Shown here: positions 8,827-18,313 of the stretch, piece after piece
Position numbering within the stretch: position 1 is the stretch's first letter
Layout of the letters: every line of letters begins with the position of its first letter
NCBI RefSeq assembly: GCF_002043005.1
Contig: NZ_CP020330.1
Span: 1,816,001 to 1,880,000, forward strand
Direction: 5' to 3'
DNA: 64,000 nt
Source: Martelella mediterranea DSM 17316
GTDB taxonomy: Bacteria; Pseudomonadota; Alphaproteobacteria; Rhizobiales; Rhizobiaceae
Notes under the pieces: model-generated
What the model was told of the DNA's origin: nothing
The model's input: the letters and a program-made list of their open reading frames with translations, nothing else
The model's database searches: none
Program-made: the position numbers and the translations under genes

Positions 8827-8848
8827 GTGACCACGGATGTACTGGCAC
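8827..8848 (+). repeat. 3'-region stem-loop shared with first csp gene (copy 2)
   Basis: Identical over 22 bases to 7109-7130. It sits 23 nt after the stop codon and 23 nt before the terminator. The flanking bases diverge apart from a nearby TGTCGAGA, so conservation is focused on the stem-loop. Confidence 0.7.
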
Positions 8849-8871
8849 TGTCGAGAGCACGATACCAACAA

Positions 8872-8899
8872 GGTCAGGCTTACCGCCTGGCCTTTTTTT
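8872..8899 (+). terminator. Rho-independent terminator after second csp gene
   Basis: GGTCAGGC (8872-8879) pairs with GCCTGGCC (8885-8892) across a five-base loop and is followed by seven T. This is the clearest intrinsic terminator in the window. Confidence 0.85.
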
Positions 8900-8939
8900 G
8901 TTGCCGCGCTACCGTGCGGCGTCCAATTCGGAAAAGATC

Positions 8940-9164
8940 ATGTCACAGACACACAGCAAATCTCGCCAGAAGGCCGAGATCGCCTTTGCCAATGCCCAAT
9001 CGCAATTCTTCGCGCGCAATGCGGTCGTCGAGGAGCTGGATTTCCTCGCTCTTGCCCGCGAGGAAAAGACCCGGCGGCTTCGTGAAGCCCGCCTTGCAAA
9101 AGAACTTGAACACCGGAAGTCGGCGACCGCCGCTCTCATCGCCAAACGGGCCAGGATGGCATGA
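8940..9164 (+). CDS. Small conserved charged protein
   Basis: A 74-residue protein opening MSQTHSKSRQKAEIAFANAQ, preceded by GGAAAAG. It is highly charged and predicted helical (EELDFLALAREEKTRRLREARLAKELEHRK), with coiled-coil character. Proteins of this type occur as unnamed small proteins in rhizobia. It lies just after the csp terminator; whether it has its own promoter or relies on read-through is not clear. Function unknown. Confidence 0.6.
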   Translation: MSQTHSKSRQKAEIAFANAQSQFFARNAVVEELDFLALAREEKTRRLREARLAKELEHRKSATAALIAKRARMA

Positions 9165-9288
9165 CGTGTTCAACACGACGTGCAGATAGTGTTTTGGAGA
9201 GGGCCGGAAACAGCGCCTGATCGCTCAAAGACGATCAGGCGCTTGAGAACAAATTGGGCTTAAGGGCCCGGAGAGATGGCATCCGAAT

Positions 9289-12225
9289 TCAGAATCGCCA
9301 GCTCAGCGTGCCCCGCACGTCATTCTGCCGCGTTTCGCTGGCGAACTGGCCAACATAGGAAATACCAGCCGTCATCGAGCTGCCGATCTGAAGGTCGAGG
9401 CCGATGTCGAGCAGCGCCGAATTTTCGGACAGAGGGACGCCGCTTGCGGTAAACGCCGAGCCGCCGAGTGCGGCAAAGCTCAAGCTCGCCCCAGGGTTCA
9501 GATCGCCAAACGCATATTGCCATGCAAGTGCCGCGCGGGGCGTGAGCACGCTGCCTCCCTGCATCGCAAAGTCTTTCGCGATCCGGATGCCAAGGGTGGC
9601 GTAGCCGACATCGGAGCTTTGGCTCTCGCCTGTCAGCCCGGCCGCCGCGCTGCTTTCGGTGAAGCCGTCGGTGTTGAGATGCGCCCAGGCAAGACCCGCG
9701 AACGGTTCAATCGCCATTTCCTGGAATTCCATGCCATAGCCGATCTCGCCGAAGACCTGGGTGAGCCCGGCGTTGAACTGACCATCCGCGTTGGTCGCAA
9801 GCGCCGGAAGCGCTATGCCGCGGGAGGTGTTCACGTCGCTGAAGGTATAGCTTACGCCGCCGCGCACGTTCACGCCGTCCAGATTTGTTCCCGCATAGGC
9901 GGCGATGATCCCGCTATTGGCGTCTGCCGAGCTGTTCACGCCGTCGACCGTGCTGCTGGAATGAGAGTAGCCGAGAGCCACGCCGGCATAGCTGTTGAGG
10001 TCGAGCCTGGCATCGATGCCGGTCATGATCCCGCCAAGCGATGTGTCGAGGCTCGCGGCATTGCCGTCACTATCGAAGCTGCCCCAGCTGCCGTAACCCG
10101 TTCCCCACACGGAAAACCCTGAACTGCCGCTGTCATAAAAGCCGGGGGCGCTCGCGGATGTGTCAGCGGCGTAACCGGTCACCAGACTGCCGGTGTCGGC
10201 CTGTCCGCCGCCGAGCGCTGTCAGCGGCCCCGCCGTATTTCCATAGTTGAGCTGTCGCAGCCGATCCAGAACCGCCTCACGCGTAAAACGGCCATCATTG
10301 AGCAGAACCGAACGCTGGCTGGCATAGATTTCGCCGGAGAGGCTACCGAGCGCCGGCGCCAGCTGGGAGCCGGACAGGCTGTAGATGCTGTTGAGCGCAT
10401 CCGCCGTGGCGTTTCCGCCAGTCGCCAGGAGGCCGCTGTTGAAGGCCGCATCCACGGCGCCGCCGACGGCGGACTGGTTGGCCGTCAGGCCGGTCTGCGA
10501 AGCCATCTGCGAGGTCAGATCCAGCGTGACGACGTTATCGGCGTAATCGAGCGCCGTTGCCACGTAACCCGGCAGGCCGGGCGTGGTCAGGGTGGTGAAG
10601 GTGCCGGTGATCTCGTCGGTGGCGGCGAACAGGTCGTAGCTCGTGGCCAGCGTCGCGGTCTGGAACGGAACCTCGAGCGTGCCGGCAAGCCGGGCGGTGC
10701 CTGTCAGGCCGAACCTGTCATGGCCGGTTTCGCCGACGCGCAGCGACAGCGTGCCGGCCTCGGTCTGTGAATAGATGCCGCTGAGGAGATGGGTGATCGG
10801 GACCCCGGTGCCGCTGACGCCGATCCAGCCGCTGTTCTCGAACCGCTTTGCCGGTCCCGCCGTCGCGGCGATGCGGCCGTCGATGACGCCGGCGTTGACG
10901 ATAACAGTGCCAAAGCTGTCGGGGCCGGTGCGCAGGGCATCCGCGACGGCCGGCGCGCTCAGCGTGCCGTAGTTCAGGAACGTGCCATAAACGCCGTGCA
11001 GCTCGACCGCCGCGCCGGCGATGCCGGAGGCGGCAATCGTGCCGTTATTGGTGAGCACGCCATATGTCTCGCCGCGCATGCCGATGCCGCCATTGCCGGT
11101 CATGCTGATGGTGCCGTCATTGATGATGTCATCGCCCTTGCGGCCCGAAAGGGCGGCATCGCCGTCGACGCCGGAGGTCAGCGCGCCGGCGTTGCGGATC
11201 GGATTGTAGATCCCCGCAACCGTGGCGACATAGCCGTTGGGCGCGGTGTCCCCGGGCATCAGATAGATGCCGACCACGGTATCGCCATAGGCCGAGTTGG
11301 AAGAGACCACGTCGGCGCCGGGGATGTCGAGTTCGTACCAGCTCGGGATGCCGAGGGCATTGACGTGCAGCACGCCGGCATGCAGCGAGCCATCCGGCAT
11401 GACCCAGTTTGCCACCATGTTGTACTCGCCGGAGCGGCCCGCGCTGGTAATGCCTTCCAGATGCGTGACGATCGCGCCGGGATGATCGTAGGTCGACCAG
11501 GTGTCGGTGACGGTGTTGTAGAGATAGCCATGCTCGAACCCGATGCCGCCGCCGAGGCCGACCTCGGCGTAGCCGCCGGCGATCATGTCGCCATAGACGC
11601 CATAGGCGGTGGTGCTGACGGCGCCGGGCTTGTTGTTGGTGACATAGGTGCCGGTGCTGATCGTGTAGATCATGGCGTTGCCGGTCGCCAGCAGGGTGTC
11701 GTAATTGCCCACCACGGTATCGCCGAACGTGCTGTGCGCGATCGTGTAGAGCGTCGGGTTGTCGGATGTGCCGGGATAGACCAGTTCGGTGAGCTGGGCT
11801 CCCGGCGCGGCGGCCGCGTCATAGAGATAGCTGAGGTCGTAGGGCGATGAGGCCTCGGTGATGTAACTGCCCACGGTGCGCAACACGCCGCCCTGATTGC
11901 CAAAGCTCGGCCCATAGGGCGAGGAGCCGATCGCGCCCGGATAGTTGACGCCATTTGCGGTCGCCACCGGCATCGCCGACCATGTGCCGGAGCGGGTATC
12001 GTAAAGAAGACCGCCCGTGGCCGTGGTGCCGGGCACCACGTAATTGCCGACGATGGTATTGCCGCGAATGCCGGTGAGGAATGTCCCGCTCGACCCGAAA
12101 TTCAGCGTTGTATACGGCGTCGGTGTCTGCGCATGGGCATGAAGGGCAACGCCGAAGGCCGCCACAAAGCCGAGCGGAAAAGCACTGGACGACAGCAAAA
12201 CAGTGCGTGATTTGCTTTTATTCAC
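9289..12225 (-). CDS. Autotransporter with beta-propeller-like passenger repeats
   Basis: A 978-residue type Va autotransporter. I prefer the GTG at 12225 (NKSKSRTVLLSSSAF...) because AGGAA lies six bases upstream and a signal peptide ending HAHAQ follows. The passenger first holds about five imperfect repeats of roughly 60 residues around (T/M)(V/I)(V/A)GNY...G...GYLY...PGA, propeller-like in character, then beta-helix-type NNGTI, LNYGTL and VNAGVID repeats (about residues 430-540). The last 300 residues form the translocator barrel, ending in GTLSWRF with the C-terminal Phe used for outer-membrane insertion. A surface or secreted adhesin-like role is likely; the ligand cannot be inferred. 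It is transcribed alone. Confidence 0.88.
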   Translation of the reverse strand: MNKSKSRTVLLSSSAFPLGFVAAFGVALHAHAQTPTPYTTLNFGSSGTFLTGIRGNTIVGNYVVPGTTATGGLLYDTRSGTWSAMPVATANGVNYPGAIGSSPYGPSFGNQGGVLRTVGSYITEASSPYDLSYLYDAAAAPGAQLTELVYPGTSDNPTLYTIAHSTFGDTVVGNYDTLLATGNAMIYTISTGTYVTNNKPGAVSTTAYGVYGDMIAGGYAEVGLGGGIGFEHGYLYNTVTDTWSTYDHPGAIVTHLEGITSAGRSGEYNMVANWVMPDGSLHAGVLHVNALGIPSWYELDIPGADVVSSNSAYGDTVVGIYLMPGDTAPNGYVATVAGIYNPIRNAGALTSGVDGDAALSGRKGDDIINDGTISMTGNGGIGMRGETYGVLTNNGTIAASGIAGAAVELHGVYGTFLNYGTLSAPAVADALRTGPDSFGTVIVNAGVIDGRIAATAGPAKRFENSGWIGVSGTGVPITHLLSGIYSQTEAGTLSLRVGETGHDRFGLTGTARLAGTLEVPFQTATLATSYDLFAATDEITGTFTTLTTPGLPGYVATALDYADNVVTLDLTSQMASQTGLTANQSAVGGAVDAAFNSGLLATGGNATADALNSIYSLSGSQLAPALGSLSGEIYASQRSVLLNDGRFTREAVLDRLRQLNYGNTAGPLTALGGGQADTGSLVTGYAADTSASAPGFYDSGSSGFSVWGTGYGSWGSFDSDGNAASLDTSLGGIMTGIDARLDLNSYAGVALGYSHSSSTVDGVNSSADANSGIIAAYAGTNLDGVNVRGGVSYTFSDVNTSRGIALPALATNADGQFNAGLTQVFGEIGYGMEFQEMAIEPFAGLAWAHLNTDGFTESSAAAGLTGESQSSDVGYATLGIRIAKDFAMQGGSVLTPRAALAWQYAFGDLNPGASLSFAALGGSAFTASGVPLSENSALLDIGLDLQIGSSMTAGISYVGQFASETRQNDVRGTLSWRF

Positions 12226-12944
12226 AAAAATTCCTGACGCGATGGAGGGATAAAACATAATCTTGGAAAGAAGATATACAGAAAATTCTTGTATTAACAA
12301 TTCCAATATTAGCGAATTAAATGAAGGGTGCGTTCGTTCTTTTTCGACTACAAGGAAGCGGCAGTCCGATCGGCCATCGGGGTTTCGGGGCAAAGAGCGG
12401 GGCGTCCATTTCCGGCATGGCGGCTGAGCGTGGGAAAGCAGAACTTCCCAAAACTTTGCTGTCGCATTACACTTCAATTGAGACTCTTGCGGCCCGATTC
12501 TCAATTGACCGCGTTTTTTTCGACGGCCCAGGCCGGAGGCGTGCCAAGGTTCGTTCGCTTGTGAGTTTTCATCCACGATGGACGCTGGGGTCGATCTCGC
12601 GATGATCGACACCGATCTGCCAAGCCAGAAAACGGAGAACGCCCAACGGCAGGATATCAATCTGAAGACGTTATGGCTGTGCTTCGATGATCCGAACCGT
12701 CGACGACATGACGAAGGCGGTCTCGGACGAAGCACGTTGCCGGCGTCCGCTGGCAGCGATGGTTTGGCCGAAAGGCGTGAACGGCCCGGCGTGTGGTTAT
12801 AAACGCGCCATCGCAATCGCCGGACGTGACATGGCAAAGCACCGAGCGCGTCCTGGTCTTTATCCGCGCTTCAATGGCGAATGCCGCTTCCAGTTTGTCC
12901 CGGATCAGCGCCCTTGAGGCAGATTTGGTTTTAATTGAGGTGAG
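12226..12944. other. Intergenic region with no recognised gene
   Basis: The first 80 bases upstream of the autotransporter are AT-rich and probably contain its promoter. The remaining 600 bases have short open frames on both strands, none with a recognisable family or good start. Given the mobile-element debris beside it, this may be decayed insertion-sequence DNA, but I found no diagnostic motif. Confidence 0.4.
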
Positions 12945-13345
12945 AGGATTTCCGGCTGCTTGATACGGTGGCGGCGGGCGTCATCGCGACCAATATACGC
13001 GAGCGCGATCCCCGGGCCGAAAAACCGCACCCGGATTATCGACCGGTTTCTCGATCACCTTGAGGAAATCGGAGCGATCGAATGCAATCCCGTCGCCGCG
13101 CTGCGCGATGCTTGTAATAGCAAGCAGTGCATGCCGGTGTGGCGAGCACTGACCTCCAGCGATCTGGACAGCGCTCTTGCCGGGCTATACCAGCCCAGGC
13201 CGTTCGGCAGCGTGCTCGGCAAAATGATGGCCGATCACGTTACGCTGATGCGCAACCGGGGGTACAAATACACGCATCAAACGGCGCGGTTCTCGGGTTC
13301 GACCGCTTCCTTCTATTTGATCCCTGGGTTTGATGATGCAATTTT
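12945..13345 (+). pseudogene. Tyrosine recombinase fragment
   Basis: The frame around 13000-13300 reads FLDHLEEIGAIECNPVAALRDA, then FGSVLGKMMADHVTLMRNRGYKYTHQTARF. The second block resembles the N-terminal core-binding region of tyrosine site-specific recombinases found in transposon-linked recombinase sets. The following segment GAVLGFDRFLLFDPWV lies in the next frame, so there is a frameshift near 13290. No catalytic domain (R...HxxR...Y) follows because the IS481 remnant begins. Assignment rests on short stretches. Confidence 0.45.
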
Positions 13346-13356
13346 CTCATATGAAT

Positions 13357-14337
13357 GAAGAGAAGCACTATGGGCCGGATTCTACACGGCAGCGCCACGA
13401 CGATTCAGGCAGTCCGTCGGCAATACAGAATAGTCAAGTGAGCCTGAGAACACTTTCGAAGCAGCATGGGATCAATCAAAAGACTGTAGCTAAATGGAAG
13501 AAGCGAATTTCCGTTTCTGATCTGCCGACCGGTCTCAAAGAGCCGAAGTCAACGGTCTTGTGGCTTGAGGAAGAGGCAGTGATCGTTGCCTTCCGCAAGC
13601 AACTCTGCTGCCGCTCGATGATTGCCTTTATGCGCTGCAGCCCACCATTCCACACCTCACGCGCTCAGCCTGCATCGCTGCCTGCAACGGCATGGCATTT
13701 CCAGACTGCCAGAGATAAAGGGTGACAAGCCGGTCAAGAAGAAATTAAAAACCTATCCCATCGGCTATTTTCACATTGATATTGCTGAAGTTCACACCGC
13801 CGAAGGCAAACGCTACCTCTTCGTCGCCATCGACAGGACGTCCAAGTTTAACTATGCCGAATTGTACGGGAAGGCAGGTAAGATGGCGGCCGCCCAGTTC
13901 CTGCGCAATCTGGTCAAAGCAGTTCTCTATGCCATCCACACTGTGCTGACAGACAATGGTATTCAGTTTACCAATCGTACCCGCGACATTCACGATTTCA
14001 GCCACATCTTTACGCGAACCTGCGAAGCAAACGGCATCCAGCATCGCTTGACCAAGGTAAAACATCCCCGGACAAACGACTAGGTTGAGCGGATGAACCG
14101 CACCATCAAAGAGGCAACGGACAAGCGCTTTCGCTATGATGATCATGCCCAGTTAGAGGCCCATCTCCAGGACTTTATCAACGCCCACAATTTCGGGCGA
14201 CGATTGAAAACGCTGCGCGGGCTAACGCCATACGAATACATTTGCAAAATCTGGACTTCTGAACCCCAACGGTTCAAACTCAATCCGATCCACCAAATGC
14301 CGGGACCGAACACCTAAACGTTCACAATACATGACAC
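13357..14337 (+). pseudogene. IS481-family transposase, degenerate
   Basis: The pieces assemble into one IS481-type DDE transposase: an N-terminal helix-turn-helix (LRTLSKQHGINQKTVAKWKKR), CLYALQPTIPHLTRSA, LHRCLQRHGISRLPE, then the catalytic core YPIGYFHIDIAEVHTAEGKRYLFVAIDRTSK and VLTDNGIQFT, and the C-terminal MNRTIKEATDKRF...RLKTLRGLTPYEYI. At least two indels (near 13610 and 13665) change frame, and a TAG at 14081-14083 interrupts the core before VERMNRTIKEA. GTTCACA near 14321-14328 may be the remaining right end; no left end was found. The element is dead. Confidence 0.85.
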
Positions 14338-14443
14338 TGGAAACCATCGTCACAATGAGCGATGATCCGTTCATCGGCTTGCCGGCGGCAAGCTGGCATT
14401 GCCGCTGCAGTTCCCTTTTTGAATGGATTGATAAAGCTAGAAA

Positions 14444-15652
14444 ATGCACATTTTACAAATTAACAACAATCATAGAATAACTGGCGGATCTGACCGTTTG
14501 TATATCAATACCGGAGAATTACTTGAATCCGCCGGACATGATGTGAGTTATTTTTCGGCGAAGAGCGACAAAGATCTAGATTGCAAGGATTCGGAATATT
14601 TCTGCGACGCTATTGATACAAAGAACGCTGGAATTTCCGATGTAAAGCGATTTCTCTTCAATGAAGATGCTCGCAATATGCTGGATTCAATGATGGGTAA
14701 AAGGAAACGAGTAGATATAGCTCACCTGCATATATATTATGGAAGACTTACCTCATCCATCCTGAAGCCGCTAAAGACGCGGAAAATACCAGTGGTTCAA
14801 AGCCTGCACGAGTATAAGTTGATCTGTCCCGTCTACACGCTGGAGAGAAATGGCAATATCTGTGAGGCGTGCGTCACTGGGACCTCAGCGAACTGTGTTC
14901 GGTACCGTTGTCGAGACAACTCGCTTCACAAAAGCGCTCTGCTTTGGCTTGAACATAACTTGTCTCGCCTACATGGCAGCAATCGGTTGATTGATCGCTT
15001 CATCTGCGTCAGCGATTTCCAGCGTGAGATGTTCGTACGTGCTGGAATTTCCGAACACAAGCTCATCACCCTGCATAACTTCGTGGACGCCAAATCGGTG
15101 CAACCGAAAATAGACAAGCCTAGACAAGACTACTTGCTGTATTTCGGTCGCATCGAGAAGCTCAAGGGAGTGCCGACGCTACTGGAGGCCGTGGCTGGAA
15201 CCGATATCAAGCTCAAGATAGCGGGGGTCGGCGCATGGAGTGCAGAGCTTCGTGAAAGGGTTCGACGCATGCCAAATGTCGAGTATCTTGAGTTCGTATC
15301 CGGCGAACCTCTTAAGCAGCTTGTTGCGCAAGCGCGGGCCGTGGTGGTTCCGTCCGAATGGTACGAGACCTTCGGGCTGACGGCGCTTGAGGCAAAAGCC
15401 GTCGGTACGCCTGTGATTGCCTCGCGCATTGGCGGACTGACCGAAGTCATCAGAGAAGGCGAAGACGGCTTTCTGTTCGAGCCCGGCGATGTTGAATCAT
15501 TGAGGACGGCATTGAAGACTCTGGAGAAGGCCGATATCGCAGCGATGACTAACGCTGCTAGACAAGACGTTGCATCGCGGTTTTCGCCCGAGACTTATTT
15601 AGCTCGCTTGTTGGATATTTACGCGACGACAATCAACGAGACCCATACGTAG
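14444..15652 (+). CDS. Family 4 glycosyltransferase
   Basis: A 402-residue GT-B retaining glycosyltransferase. The N-terminal acceptor half opens MHILQINNNHRITGGSDRLYINTGELL, and the C-terminal half has YLLYFGRIEKLKGVPTLLEAV and the donor-binding EX7E region (EWYETFGLTALE). A four-cysteine stretch (CPVYTLERNGNICEAC...CVRYRC) typical of a subset of polysaccharide GT4 enzymes is present. It should add a sugar to a lipid-linked oligosaccharide at the cytoplasmic membrane. It is the first gene of a collinear polysaccharide locus and starts about 100 bases after the IS481 remnant; its lower GC than the flanks suggests transfer. Sugar and linkage are unknown. Confidence 0.88.
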   Translation: MHILQINNNHRITGGSDRLYINTGELLESAGHDVSYFSAKSDKDLDCKDSEYFCDAIDTKNAGISDVKRFLFNEDARNMLDSMMGKRKRVDIAHLHIYYGRLTSSILKPLKTRKIPVVQSLHEYKLICPVYTLERNGNICEACVTGTSANCVRYRCRDNSLHKSALLWLEHNLSRLHGSNRLIDRFICVSDFQREMFVRAGISEHKLITLHNFVDAKSVQPKIDKPRQDYLLYFGRIEKLKGVPTLLEAVAGTDIKLKIAGVGAWSAELRERVRRMPNVEYLEFVSGEPLKQLVAQARAVVVPSEWYETFGLTALEAKAVGTPVIASRIGGLTEVIREGEDGFLFEPGDVESLRTALKTLEKADIAAMTNAARQDVASRFSPETYLARLLDIYATTINETHT

Positions 15653-15841
15653 CGGCGAGTCGGGCGCTGGGGACGAACGACCATGAGGTAGCGCCGTCTC
15701 AACTTCTTCCGATCAGATTGGAGCGGTCGCGTCAGACATTTTAAAAATTCATGGAATTGGACTATATGTTTCCATCAGCTGCTATTTTCTGCGCCTCCCA
15801 GGTGAAAGCGATGGCGGACAGCAGTCAGAGTAGCGGAAAAA

Positions 15842-17215
15842 ATGTACATAATCTATATTTTTGCTTTTCTTATTACGACGCAAGAGACTGTTTTTTCGTT
15901 GATAGGCTTGTCTGGAGGAACTTTGTTTTTGGCGAGGTCCCTCGTTGACCTGTCGTCGATTCTCCTATTGGGCATGGCTGTCGCCGCCGCGATAATCCAG
16001 TCACGCCCGTTCATGCTGAGCGGTCTTCGCTACGAGCGCCCTTATATGCTCTTTTTCTGTTATGCGATTGCTATCAGCATATTTTCAACGCAGGCAAATC
16101 TAGCTACCAGCGGAAGCGAAATCTTTGTCCTGAATCGCTTCGTATTCCTCGCCATGGCGTTGCCATATGTTGTCAACAGCGAGCGGAAAGTCCATAAACT
16201 TACGCGGTTCCTGTTTGCCCTCATCATTCTTCAGGCAGCAATCGGCATGCTGCAATTGATAGGCGGGCAGACTGTGATAGATTTGTTCAGGCCAAACGAC
16301 TACAGCAACGTCCTTACGGGCGATAGCCGTTCATTCACCTCGAACCGAGGGCTCAGCCGAAACATGCTTATCGGCAGTATGGGCGATTTCATTTCTTTCG
16401 GCTATATGATGCTGCTCGGTATGATTTTCGCTATAGCCCGGCTGAAACGCGGAACTGGGACCTTTGCCTTGCTCCTACTGTTTCTGACCCTGATATTCTT
16501 CAGTGGTTCGCGTACCATTTTCCTGGCTGCTTTGGTGCTTCTGGCGCTCTATGTTTTCTCCAGAGCCCGGTTGATCTGGCGCGTCGCAATGGTGCTGATC
16601 ACCCTGGTAGTCGTTCCGATCGGCTTCGCAATTTTGACGCAATTGGCTGCCGCCGTGAGGTTTGAGTACACCAATTTCCTAAGCCTCTTCAGCACTCAGA
16701 TGATCAGTGCCCTCATGAATCAGCGCCTAGGGCATCTGTTCCTATATCTCCCGACATTGCTTGGGGACCCAATGGTGCTGATCGGGTTCTCACCGGACAG
16801 AAGCCTGATTGAGCGCTACATTTTTGAAAATTACAGTCAGCAACTGCCGTACACCTATTTGGCGACCTTCTACTACACGCTGGAAGATTTTTATCCTATT
16901 GCGCTGCTCAGCTATTATGGTTTGATAGGTACGGCGCTATTCTATCTGGCGCAGTACCGCATATTTGCGGGGGCCAAAAGCGACAGGACGAGCGATAGTC
17001 CCGTGTTGGCGCAGGCGGCAACAATCGTTTTTTGGGCAATTATCGGAATAAACATTCTCAGTCTGGGCAATCAGAGCTTCGAGAATCGGGGACTTTCGTT
17101 TATGTTCTGGACAAGCGTCGGTCTGTATGCCAGCGCAATTAGATGTTCGCATTTCAAAAATGAATTGAAAACAACAGAGGCTCGCTCGCCGAGCCAACGA
17201 TTTAAAACTATTTGA
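15842..17215 (+). CDS. Wzy-like polysaccharide polymerase / O-antigen ligase-type membrane protein
   Basis: A 457-residue integral membrane protein with about ten to twelve hydrophobic helices. A long extracytoplasmic loop (about residues 265-330, with SPDRSLIERYIFENYSQQ) lies in the second half, as in Wzy and WaaL proteins, which polymerise or ligate undecaprenyl-linked glycans on the periplasmic face. GSRTIFLAAL resembles the GSRxx motif of this superfamily. The location between glycosyltransferase, sulfotransferase and flippase genes favours the Wzy role. A 190-base gap separates it from the first gene and may hold a promoter. Confidence 0.75.
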   Translation: MYIIYIFAFLITTQETVFSLIGLSGGTLFLARSLVDLSSILLLGMAVAAAIIQSRPFMLSGLRYERPYMLFFCYAIAISIFSTQANLATSGSEIFVLNRFVFLAMALPYVVNSERKVHKLTRFLFALIILQAAIGMLQLIGGQTVIDLFRPNDYSNVLTGDSRSFTSNRGLSRNMLIGSMGDFISFGYMMLLGMIFAIARLKRGTGTFALLLLFLTLIFFSGSRTIFLAALVLLALYVFSRARLIWRVAMVLITLVVVPIGFAILTQLAAAVRFEYTNFLSLFSTQMISALMNQRLGHLFLYLPTLLGDPMVLIGFSPDRSLIERYIFENYSQQLPYTYLATFYYTLEDFYPIALLSYYGLIGTALFYLAQYRIFAGAKSDRTSDSPVLAQAATIVFWAIIGINILSLGNQSFENRGLSFMFWTSVGLYASAIRCSHFKNELKTTEARSPSQRFKTI

Positions 17216-17233
17216 GAACAGGACTGCATACCG

Positions 17234-18235
17234 ATGATATTTATCGTTGGAAATAGTCGTAGCGGCACCACGCTGCTGGGGCGCATGCTCGATAATCATT
17301 CGAACGTCCGTACCTTCGAAGAGCTGCATTTTTTTGAACAGATGGTGGATTCGAAGACTATCCGCGAACGTCCGAACTGGCCTCTAGATAAGAGACGCCA
17401 AGTCATCGAGAGGCTTTTGACCTCTGCCGACGATAATGTTTTCGCCAAGGTGAAGCCGGGCCACTTCACCGCTGAAGCAGAGGAAATACTAAACGAGACC
17501 CGGGCGCCCGATATTGTTTCGGCATATGCGACCATGCTTGATCGGATTACCCGAAGGTCAGGTAAGACTGTGCCCTGCGAACAAACTCCGCGATACCTTT
17601 ACGTCGCGGAGGAAATATTGGAGGCTTTCCCCGACGCGGTAATGGTATGCATGGTGCGCGACCCCCGCGCGGTGCTCGCTTCTCAGAAGAACAAATGGCG
17701 ACGTTATCGCATCGCCAGAGACCGTATGCCGTTGTTCTGGGCCTTGCGCGCATGGGTGAATTATCACCCCAAGACTATGGCGCTGATGTGGGCATCTGCC
17801 AGCCGGAGAGCTCGACAACTACAGAAGCATCCCCGCGCGATCGTCATCCAATATGAAAAACTTCTTTCCGATCCACGCAGCCAGCTAAAGGCGATCTGCG
17901 AGTTGGCGGGGATCGAGTTCGAGGAGGAGATGATCCAGGTGGCCCTGATCGGCTCGTCAACCGCTGTGGATAAACCTGATCAACTCGGCGTCGACGCTTC
18001 ACGCGTCGACGCTTGGCGGAATGGCAGCCTTACTCCGTCGGAACTGGCGATCTGCGAAGCCACGACAGCGAAAGAAATGGCCTATTGGGGCTATACACCG
18101 GTCGCTCGGCCAATGACCGCACCCGTGCGCGTCTTCCACACGGTTGGCTTCATGGTCAAGTCAGGCACAGCCCTGCTTTTGAACGTCCGCCGCTTCAAAA
18201 ACCTGCGCGAAACGATCAAGCGTCGGCTGGCATAG
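17234..18235 (+). CDS. PAPS-dependent sulfotransferase family protein
   Basis: A 333-residue cytoplasmic sulfotransferase. The 5'-phosphosulfate loop is at the very N-terminus (GNSRSGTTLLGRML, residues 5-18), followed by an early acidic/aromatic helix (FEELHFFEQM). The 3'-phosphate-binding region is MVCMVRDPRAVLASQ near residue 140. A further block (AIVIQYEKLLSDPRSQLKAICELAGIEF) is typical of the family. It would move sulfate from PAPS to a hydroxyl, here plausibly on the polysaccharide made by the surrounding genes. It starts 18 bases after the polymerase gene. No PAPS synthesis genes are in the window. Confidence 0.85.
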   Translation: MIFIVGNSRSGTTLLGRMLDNHSNVRTFEELHFFEQMVDSKTIRERPNWPLDKRRQVIERLLTSADDNVFAKVKPGHFTAEAEEILNETRAPDIVSAYATMLDRITRRSGKTVPCEQTPRYLYVAEEILEAFPDAVMVCMVRDPRAVLASQKNKWRRYRIARDRMPLFWALRAWVNYHPKTMALMWASASRRARQLQKHPRAIVIQYEKLLSDPRSQLKAICELAGIEFEEEMIQVALIGSSTAVDKPDQLGVDASRVDAWRNGSLTPSELAICEATTAKEMAYWGYTPVARPMTAPVRVFHTVGFMVKSGTALLLNVRRFKNLRETIKRRLA

Positions 18236-18313
18236 AAAGAAACGAGCTATGGCTGCTGACATTTGTCGTCGCCTTGCGGCGCAGATTTTCCGGGAAGGCG
18301 AAAGGCCGGCCTC

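Noticed and set aside
7109..8848. CRISPR-like direct repeats near the csp genes
   Set aside because: There are only two copies 1.7 kb apart with no spacers; they belong to the 3' regions of paralogous genes.
12321..12802. Small genes between the autotransporter and the recombinase fragment
   Set aside because: The short plus-strand frames have no start signal or similarity; they are probably chance frames in decayed DNA.
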